Below are positions 41,531 through 52,700 of a DNA stretch of 64,000 bases, piece after piece (the first letter of the stretch is position 1; every line of letters begins with the position of its first letter). The notes under the pieces are model-generated. The model had not been told where the DNA came from. It worked only from the letters and a program-made list of their open reading frames with translations, and ran no database searches. The translations under genes were made by a program, and so were the position numbers. The stretch comes from Nymphaea colorata (Eukaryota; Streptophyta; Magnoliopsida; Nymphaeales; Nymphaeaceae). The stretch spans positions 9,948,417-10,012,416 of the forward strand of contig NC_045149.1 in NCBI RefSeq assembly GCF_008831285.2, given 5' to 3'.

Positions 41531-43942
41531 TGAAAACAAGAAGAAACTAAGGAGAAGAAGCCGTAGCCAAAATGGTTTGCACGGCCTCTATTTATAATCC
41601 CATTTCCAGAATTCTAAGAGTCTCCAATCGTAGAATCCTAGGAGATTTCACAAGCTCCAAGGACATTAATTACATCATAGAAACCTAAGAGACTTCACAT
41701 ATTACAAGGATATTAACTATAACATAGAATCCTAGGAGACTTCCCATGGATATTAACTACAACATAGAATCCTAGGAGACTCTTCACATGTTACAAGGAC
41801 ATTAAATATCTTAACACATTCTGCAAGGAGGTGGAATCCTAAGAGACTCCTCTTCAACGTGCTGGTGAAGGATTTATATTTTAACAGTGACCTACAAGTG
41901 CAACCTTCAAATGAAGGTTGCAAGTCTCCAACAAGGAGATAAATTTATTAAAAAGTATGTTGGTGAGATGGAACAATTATGAGATGAACTAGCCTTATTT
42001 GAACCCAAATGGTTTGATTCAAGAGACATAGTACTAAGAGAAAAACAAATTCAAAGGGAAAAATTTTATAAATTTATTCTTAGTCTTAGATCGGAATATG
42101 ATGGGGTCAAAACTTCTTTCCTTTACAGACATAAAGTGGTCATCTATAAATGAGACTATAGCGGAGCTTCAAATGGAAGAGAATAGACTTAACTTTCTAG
42201 AGAGAAGAATGAAAGTGTTCTTTTCATTGCAGAAAAGAATGACATACTAAACCTAGGTGTCCTAAATTGAAGGAATTCGATAAAAAGACAAGTGTGACTG
42301 GGACAATGCATGAAAAAAATAATCACTTCGACCTGGACAAGCTTGTAAGTGCTCTCCAACCGAAGCTCATTGATGTTTTTCAACCGCTTTTCAAAGGAGA
42401 AGCTTCTCCAATTTCCGAAGCAACGATGGCATTTAAATCATCAAGTAAGTACTCTTGGATACTTGATTCCAGAGCTTCATTTCATATGACCCCTTGTAGT
42501 TCGCTACTTACCGAATGCACTAAGGAAGAATCATGCCCTTTTGTTAAAACCACTGATGGAACTCCTTTTGAAATCAAATGTATTGAGAATATTGATCAAA
42601 ATTTTAATTCAAAAGTTTTCAAAAAAAACCAAAAAAGTTAGATTTATTCCCAAACTTAACTTAAATCTCTTGTCGGTTTCTCAAATAACCAATCATGAAT
42701 ATGATATTGTCTTCTCACAAAATAAATTTTTGATATAGGACCATCTTTCCAAGAAGACGATTGGGAAAGGTTCTAGGAAAAATGATCTCTACTATGTTGA
42801 TTATTTGGATCTTTTCAACCCTACTTGCAACATTGTCAATATAAGTGACATTCAAATTTGGCATCAAAGACTTGGACATTCAAGTTCAGAAAAAAAGTCT
42901 TGTATCCCTTTTTTGGAGGAAAAATGTAAAGAAACGATTTTTTGTGATGATTGTATTAAAGCTAAAATTAAGGTTGGACCATCTTTCCAAGAAGACGATT
43001 GGGAAAGGTTCTAGGAAAAATGATCTCTACTATGTTGATTATTTGGATCTTTTCAACCCTACTTGCAACATTGTCAAGATAAGTGACATTCAAATTTGGC
43101 ATCAAAAACTTGGACATTCAAGTTGAAAAAAAAAGTCTTGTATCCCTTTTTTGCTGGAAAATTGTAAAGAAACAATTTTTTGTGATGATTGTATTAAAGC
43201 TAAAATTAAGGCTTTACCTTTTGGCAATAGGAACTTTATTGCAAAAGCACCTTTTGAATTAGTGCATTCGGATGTATAGAAACCTGCTCCTATTATGTGT
43301 AAAGGTTTAGACATCATGTAAGTACACATATATGTATTTTATATGCACTGTCATTAGGTCTGGGCGTCGGGCCGGCCCGGTTGGGCCCAGGCCTGGGCCA
43401 GGGAAAACCTGGCCTGGGCCCGATAGGGCGGCCCGGCCGGGCCCGGCCCGACTCCCGCCCTCGGGAGGTCGGGCGGCCTCCGGCGCTCGCTCCCCTCCCT
43501 CTCTCTTCTCGTCTCCCTCTCCCTCTCCCTCTCTGCTCCCTCTCCCTTTGCTCCCTCTCCCTCTCTGCTCCCTCTCCCTCTCTGCCTCCGTCCCCCGCTC
43601 GCTCCCCTCCCTCTCCGCTCCCCCTCTCCCTCTCTGCTCCCTCTCCCTTCCCGTCTCCCTCTCCGCCTCTGTCCCCCGCTCGCTCCCCTCACTCTCTGCT
43701 CCCCCTCTCCCAGTCTCCCTCTCCCTCCTCCTCTCCCTCTCCGCTCTCCCTCCTCCTCTCCCTCTCCGGCTCTCCCTTCCTGTCTCGTCTCCCTCTTCGT
43801 GGCGGGCCGGGCCGGGCCTGACTTTTGGTGGCCCGGCCCGGCCCGACAATATTATCGGGCCGGGTCTTCGCGGGCCGGGCCAACCCGATGCCCACCCCTA
43901 ACTGTCATACATCAAATACTTTTAGTAGTTTGATGTATGATT

Positions 43943-43998
<56 letters not shown>

Positions 43999-46752
43999 TA
44001 GGTTTTTTATGTATTTATTTTCTGTTCTCTATTCTCATATTTCTTTGTATTTTTCTATCTTTTTCTTTTTCTGTTTTTGATCAGCTAGGAGAGCTAGTTG
44101 TTGGCTGCTCCCAACGGCTAGATTTCTAGCTGTTGGAAGCAGTCCCAGCAGCTAGTTTCTTGAACCTCTTTTCTTTCTTTTTCTTCCATAAATATGGGAC
44201 TTGGGTCCCCTACTTGGAGTAGGCTTTTAGGCCTGTTTTTATATACCATTTGAGATTCTATACAAGTTCTTTTCACCTCTAGTTTAAGGTTTCTCCTTGT
44301 CTGACTTCTTGGAGTGGCTGGTATCTTCAAGAGTGTAACTCTTGAAGTGTTTATACCATCAAATTTGGGTCTGGTTTTCACACATAACCTAATGCACCAA
44401 TTCAAAAGGCATTTGGGCACTCAAAATTTTTATTATCAAAAGGTAACACCTTAATTTTTGTTTTGATACAAACATTACAACAAAAAGTCTTTTTTACAAT
44501 GTTTTTTCAAGAAAAGAAGATGAGACATTTTCTCTAAATTTGAATGTCCAAGCCTTTGGTGCTAAGTTTGAATATCACATTTCTTGATGATATTGCATGA
44601 GGGTCTTAAAAAGTTAAAAAAATCAATGTAGCAGAGATCGTTTGTCCTTAAACCTTCCCCAATCGTCTTTTTGGATAAATGGTCTTGTATCAAACTTTTA
44701 TATTCTGAGAAAAACTATATCAAAACCAAGGTCAGCTATTTGAGAAACGGATAATAAATTCAAGTTCAATTTAAGAATACATCTAACTTGGGGCACTTTT
44801 AAAACTTTGAATTCAAATGTTTGATCAAGATTTCCAATAAAGTCAATTTCAAGAGGAGCTCCATCAGCTGTTTTCACAAAGGAATATGAATTATTTTTTA
44901 TGCATTCGATGAAAAGGGATCTACATGGAGTCATATGAAAAGATGCACCCAAATCAATAATCCAAGAAGATTTGATAAAGTAGACGCAATAGTAGCTCCC
45001 AAAGTTGAAGGTGTACTTCCTCCCTTTAGAAAAAGGCGGACCAACGATGGGATCAACCAAAAATCTGGCTGTCTTTCCATTGCCTAGACTCCACCTTGTG
45101 TTGAATGGCTTCAATGAGTTTTGGTTGGAGAGCACTTATAGGTTGATCAAGATGAAAGGCACTTGATTTTTTTTTTTCTCTTGGATGGGAGCAGCAACAT
45201 TGCTTCTTTTGTCAACACTTCTTAACTTTGGACATTTGGGTTTAATATGTCTTTCTTCCTAACTGGTAACAAATAATCTTTTTCTTTCCTCCTTCATTTG
45301 ATCAGTTGAAATGTAGAAGTGAATAAGGCTTCAAGTAGGCCCCCGGCCTAGATGTAGCAAGAACAATGCTAGTTTTTCTTCTATCAAAGTTTAGTCGATT
45401 CTCCTCCATTTGAAGTTCAGCAATAGCATCATTCCTAGATGGTGTTTTAGAACGATGAAGCAATGAAGTTTTAACACCATCAAATTTGGGTCTTAGACCA
45501 ATGACAAACTTATAAAATTTATCACATTGGATTTGCTTTTCCCTTAAAAACAAGATCCTGTGCATCAACCCAATGTGGTTCAAATATGCTCAACTTATCC
45601 TACAATTGATTAATTTCAGCCACATAGTCTTTAATGGATCTATCTCCTTGTTGGAGATTGTGAATCTTGAGTTAAATATTATGCATATATGTCATGTCCC
45701 TCATAGTGTGAGTATTCTTTAAGTATTCTCATTAACTTTGAAATCTACCTACTAGTAGCATTGTCTACACAAGTCAATATCCATGTAATAATTTTGTGAT
45801 GACCTACCTTCCATTCTTCTCACTTCTTATTATACTCAGCCACAACATTTTCCTTTTCTGTTCCATCCAATTCTTCAGTCTTTCTATCAACAACTTTGGT
45901 CAAGACTAATTGAGGTTCAATTTTCATCCCATCAACTAGTCCCCAAAGGTTTTTACTTTTTACTCTAGATGAAATGCTCCATAGTTCTAGCCCATTGGAT
46001 ATAGTTTGTTGATGTAAGCTTAGGAAAAGGAAGAGTGGAAACTTTTTCATCCACTGAATAAGGCCAACAAAGATAATCTACTTACAGTTTTAGAATTCCT
46101 TTGGAGAGATCTTTTACTTGGACAAATAAAGCTTGTTGGCCACGTGAAGAAGAAATGATCCCAGCAGCAAAAATAATCCACAGCCCCCAAGTGTAGGATA
46201 TAAGAATTCAGGTCTGTGGAAGAAGCGTCCTTAATAGAAATATATCAAATTGAATTCCAGCAAAAATCTAACTACTATAGATGCAGTCTTCAGCAGGAAA
46301 TAGACAGCAACTCGACAAAACCTTATCAATAGACAACTTGATCAGTACCAAGATAATCGATGTGTTGTTCCTCCAGCAGAACTTTATCAGCATTCAACAT
46401 AAAAATCTCTCAAACAGGCATAGCTCTGATATCATGTAAACTTCAAAATGTTTTCCAAAACTAACTCAATACTCAGACTGAAATAACAGCTCAAAGGATA
46501 TATTAGAGACTGAAGAGAATCAGGCGCAAAAGCCTTACAAAGCATGTGAATAGCCACCCTTTATATAGAGGGTGACTACACAAGAAGCCCTAGAACTAGA
46601 CGTTGGACTAGTTCTAATGGCTAGAACTCTAGCCGTTGAGACTAGTCAACTCTCAGTCAGTCAAAAAAGTCAAAAAAAAAAAAAAACAGAAAATAAGAAA
46701 CAAGGAAAATACATAAAGAAAAGCAAAATTTACATAAAGATCCTAAGTACCA

Positions 46753-46787
<35 letters not shown>

Positions 46788-49700
46788 ACATACATCAGTT
46801 GACTAATATATGAAATACACACACGCACACACACATATATATATAACATATAAATCTGGACACATACATTAGAACAATGCTTACATCAGTTTTAGCTTGA
46901 TTCATTAAAGTTGGCACGGTCTCATGTTTAACTCCTGGTCTTGGGGTCCAACACGTGATAACACGCATTAAAAACCTTAAGATGGCTTTGGTTCATGGAC
47001 ATTGTGTAGCAACCAATAATTGGACATTAACCAAAGCAAAACAATAAAAGAGGTCGGCAGTATAGCAGATACTAAAGTTTGCTTACCATTCAACGAACAG
47101 TTAGATGAAATGACACTGAAAGTGTTTGGACTGGATACTTTCGTACACAAAAAATCTTCTGGAACCATAATATATACATTTCTTTCTTGTGCAAAACGAA
47201 TCAACATTGTTGCATCCTTGATTGAACCAGATTCTACAAGATTTGGAGGAACAGGCATTCCTAATGCATGCATAAACTGAAACGCCATCCTACCAATGAA
47301 GACCAGTACGTCGCATCTTGAAATGAGATATTGCAGAGCTTTTTTCTTCTCAGAAAGATTACCACCACCAATCTGTCAAATTTTAGAATGCAAATCCAAT
47401 CTCATATTCTACAAGATGTAAGAAGAGTAGCCTAAATGAAAAAGAATGAAACTAAATGATGGATATTAGATACTTCATTCATGTTCATCAAAGCTAAGTT
47501 TGCAGCTTGTCATTCAATGCTAGAGAATAATAATAGAAAGTACATCGCAGAAGCAAGACAAGAGAAAGGAAAAAAATAACAGACATCCAAATGAACAAAA
47601 TCCCACAAGAAATGTAAACTGTGAGTGAAGAAGGTAGGAGAACTAAATTCCACCCACATCAGTGTTTTCTTGAAAGTGATATGATCTTGATCATGTCTTC
47701 ATCTATTGTTTCTACAACAATATCATTGAAAATCAAAAATATTTTTAAAGGCATGCATTTATATAAATTTGCATTAGGCCAATGAACGCATAACTACATA
47801 AGAGATGAAAACTAGCACTCTTGTGGCATCAAAGCCTCCTACCTCTTTCAGTAAGGGATACGCCTTACAGAAAAATTTAAAATAGTTATTAAAATGTTCA
47901 AATAAACCTTAAAAAAATGTAAAATATATTCAAATCTTTTTCTGAAATAATGCAAAAGCTGTGATGTTTTTATGTTACCATTTTTTTTAATATTCTAATT
48001 TTTTTCACTTTTTCTTTTTTCTTTATTTTCCCATTTTTCTCTTCACATTTGGGAGAAAAACAAAAATAGTTGTGGCAAGGAGCTAAATTGTTTTAAATGA
48101 TTGGTTATCCAATTCAATCACCCATTATTAACTCAATTTGCTATCTTCTTCTAGAGAACCTATGCATTGGCCATAAGAGAAGTCTAGGATTATCCACTCT
48201 TGACCATCTGATATTGACCCATCTTGAGCCCCTTTCTGAAGGGCCTTATAGGTACAAAATTAGTATTTTGAAAAGAATGATTTATGGATGTTAAAAATGC
48301 TTTTTTAAATAGTGAATCAGATGAAAGAAGTTTATATGCATCCTCCTCCTAGGTTTGAAATGCCTAATGGCAAAGTACTTCTTTTAAAAAAGACCCTCTA
48401 TGGTCTCAAACGGGCTCCTAAAGCATGGTATAGTAGATTTGAGAGTCATGAAAAAACAAAAGCTTAGATCATGCTACTCTGACACAACACTTTTTGCCAA
48501 AACACATATTATGGGGGAAGTTGTGATTTTACTTCTCTATGTAGACGATATGATCATAACTGGTACTGATAAGAAAGGGGTAAGTGACCTTAAAAAGTTT
48601 TTAAAAGAAGAATTTGATATGTCAAACTTGGGATATCTAGCCTATCTTCTTGGAATATTAGTGTGCTGTTCACAAGAAGGTATTTGTTATCATAGATGAA
48701 GTTTGTTGCAAAAATTGTAAACAGGTCTGGATTTATAGATGACAAGATTGTAGAAACACCTAAAGTTTTGGAGTAAAGATAAAAATTAATGACGAAGAAC
48801 GTTGTGAAAATCCAACACTGTATCAACAACTTGCTGAGGCACTGTCATACTTAACCACCACTAGACCTAATATAGCTCATGTTGTACATGTTGCCAATCA
48901 ATTTTAACATGTGTGCACCATTGTTCATATTGGAGATGTCATGAGAATTGTTTGGCATATAAAAAACACAATCAATAAGGGAGTCTTCTTGTCTTCATCC
49001 CTTCCCTAGAATTAATTGCTTACATTGATGTTAATTGGGTTGGAGACCCAAATGTCACTCCACTACTAGTTTTTGTGTTTTCATAGGTTCTTCGTTGATA
49101 TCTTGGAGGTGTAAAAAACAACAGAAAATTTCACTATCATCCACTGAAGCATAACATCATGCCATGGCAACAACCACTACAGAGATTTTTTAGGTAAAAA
49201 ATCTAATCAAGGATAGGGATATAATTATCAAAGAACAATACAAATTATGTTGTAACAACAAAAGGGCAATCTATATAGCAAGCAGTCATACGTTTTGTGA
49301 AAGAACTAGGCATATTGAAATGGATTGTCATTTTGTTCAAGAGAAGTTCTTTAGAAAAACTATTGAGCTGCCCTATGTTTCACCAAACTCATGTTGATTG
49401 GGATGGAGACCCCAATGTCACTCCACTACTGGTTTTTTTTGTTTTCTTAGGTTCTTCGTTGATCTCTTGGAGGTGTATAAAAAACAACAGAAAATTTCAT
49501 TATCATCCACTGAAGCATAATATCATGCCATGGCAACAACCACTACAGAGATTTTTTGGCTAAAAAAATCTAATCAAGGATAGGGAAATAATTATCAAAG
49601 AACAATCCAAATTATGTTGTAACAGCAAAGGTGCAATCTATATAGCAAGCAGTCATACGTTTTGTGAAAGAACTAAGCATATTGAAATGGATTGTCATTA

Positions 49701-52700
49701 TGTTCAAGAGAAGTTCTTTAGAAAAATTATTGAGCTGCCCTATGTTTCACCAAACTAATGTTGATTGGGATGGAGACCCCAATGTCACTCCACTACTGGT
49801 TTTTGTGTTTTCTTAGGCTCTTCGTTGATCTCTTGGAGGTGTAAAAAACAACAGAAAATTTCATTATCATCCACTGAAGCATAATATCATGCCATGGCAA
49901 CAACCACTACAGAGATTTTTTGGCTAAAAAAATCTAATCAAGGATAGGGAAATAATTATCAAAGAACAATCCAAATTATGTTGTAACAACAAAAGTGCAA
50001 TCTATATAGCAAGCAGTCATAATGAAAGAACTAAGCATATTGAAATGGATTGCCATTTTGTTCGAGAGAAGTTCTTTGGAAAAACTATTGAGCTGCCCTA
50101 TGCTTCACCAAACTGATGTTGATTGGGATGGAGACCCCAATGTCACTCCACTACTGGTTTTAGTGTTTTCTTAGGTTCTTCGTTAATCTCTTGGAAGTGT
50201 AAAAAACAGAAAATTTCATTGTCATCCACTGAAGCATAATATCATGCCATGGCAACAACCACTACAGAGATTTTTTGGCTAAAAAAATCTAATCAAGGAT
50301 AGGGAAATAATTATCAAAGAACAATCCAAATTATGTTGTAACAACAAAAATGCAATCTATATAACAAGCAGTCATACGTTTTGTAAAAGAACTAAGCATA
50401 TTGAAATGGATTGCTCTTTTGTTTGAGAGAAGTTCTTTAGAAAAACTATTGAGCTGCCCTATGTTTCACCAAACTGATGTTGATTAGGATGGAGACCCCA
50501 ATGTCACTCTACTACTGGTTTTTGTGTTTTCTTAGGTTCTTCGTTGATCTCTTGGAGGTGTAAAAACCAACAAAAAAATCCATTATCATCCACTGAAGCA
50601 TAATATCATGCCATGGCAACAACTACTATAGAGATTTTTTGGCTAAAAAGTCTAATCAAGGATAAGGAAATAATTATCAAAGAAAAATCCAAATTATGTT
50701 GTAACAACAAAAGTGCAATCTATATAGCAAGCAGTCATATGTTTTGTGAAAGAACTAAGCATATCGAAATGGATTGCCATTTTGTTCGAGAGAAGTTCTT
50801 TAGAAAAACTATTGAGCTGCCCTATGTTTCACCAAAATTTTCAACTTGCGGACTTCTTCACCAAAGGACTTGGAGCTCCACGTTTTTCCTTTCTTCTTAG
50901 CAAACTTTTGATGACCTCCCGTAAGATTAAGGAGGGGGTTACGATTAGGATGTATATATACTTCTGTTATATGTTTCATTTTCTTCATTTTCCTCATGTA
51001 TTTTGTTTTTCTTTTTTTTGTAATTTTATTTTTACTGGTTGCAGCTGATATCTGAGTTGTGCTAGCCACTGGACTCTCCAACGGCTAGATTTCTAGGACT
51101 CCAATGGCTCTTCCTCCTCCTTCTTTAAATTATGTAACTAAATTCATTTGTGAAGGTTGCTTATTTGGAGCAGTTTGCTGAGATTAATAAAAGGCATTTC
51201 TGATTCAACTAGACTTTTTCTGTCAGTTATCTGCTGGATATATAGATTTGTATTTATATCTTGTTCTTGTTGAAAGAGATCTGTTGCATTTGGCCTGGGA
51301 AATATAGATTTTTATCTATCTCCGGTTTACTTACAAAATGAAAGCCAAGCACTAGGTTGACACAATCCGAGAAAACATAAAGCATGATGCTAAAAGAAAA
51401 TGGGGAAAGTTCTCTACAAAGGCTGATAATAATGCCAGGGACATTGCACGTCTTTCTGCAGCTGAGCATTGTCAAAGGTGTATCATCTTTAGAAGTAGTT
51501 AGGAGATAGGAATTGCCATACAGGCCTCCTGCTTCACTCCATTTCGTTTTTCCCATCATCCAATAATTTGTTTTTGAAAAAACAAGTAACTATCAAGTAA
51601 AAATACAAGCAAATGAGTATAGTTTATAAATAAAACCACAAAATAATAACTAACAATGTGTTAGATTAGTTCTTTCTAATAAACAACTACAATTTTTATT
51701 TCTTGGTTATTTTGACTAATGGTTAAAGACAGTGCCATAAAGAAACAGTCAAGAATCTGGTCATACTAAGCAGATTCAACCGATCCAGCCAATCCAAACC
51801 CGAGTCCTTTTGGATTTTATTATATTTGGGTCAATACTTGACCCTTGACCAAGCCCTTGGCAAATTGGCAATCCAAGTCAACTCAAATGATTCCCAAGTC
51901 CATTTGCCAGGTTTGCCATCTAATAGGAATAGAGTTCCATAAATACACCAATATAACAGTCCACAAGATTAAACCTAGAAAAGTAATTATTTAAGTTCTC
52001 GGCTAAGTTAGTCATAATGAGTTCCACAAGTACTTAAAAATATCACACTCCTAAATGATTTTCTTTTCAAAAATTTCAAAAGTTAGTTGATTCAAAAGAG
52101 AAAACAGAAGGCAGGTAGAAAACACTTACGAGATGGTATTCTTTGATGAAAAATGCATGATCATTGTCAAGAAATCAGGTAAATGAGACTGCCAACAAAC
52201 AATATGCAAAGCTAAACCACACCATCAAAGATACAGGTAATATGAAGATAGACCAAAACTTCTGCCAAATAAGAAGTGCAACATTTGGAACTGATAAAGT
52301 GCAAAGATATCCAGCTCTGTCTTGTACCATACAACTGCAATATATGGTCGGTGTGGTGGTTTCATCGCCTTCATTAATACAGATAGTTCTTCTTCAAAAT
52401 GAAAACCAGCTATTGAGGCATAGGTGAAGCGTGCCACACCAACTGTTGATGCTAGTATCCTATGAGACTGGGATAAAGTATCATTCACAAAGATGTCAAC
52501 ACCCATTGACAGTCTTCTAGCAAAGGTGGAACAATTGGCAAATTCTTCTTTATGATTTTTAAGGTTCTGAATTAAAAGAATATCACCAGATCCCTGTCCA
52601 TCCATTTGCAAATGAATGCCACCACAAATGCAGCTAGCCGCGGTGACTCTAAGTTGCAAAAGCTCAGATAAATAATCTGAAAAGAAAAGTTCCAAAATCA

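Noticed and set aside
43307-43901. Long open frames on both strands (up to 189 codons) rich in Pro/Ser or Gly/Arg/Glu
   Set aside because: They overlap each other on opposite strands and fall inside a GC-rich hAT element with a CTCCCTCT minisatellite; low complexity explains the lack of stops.
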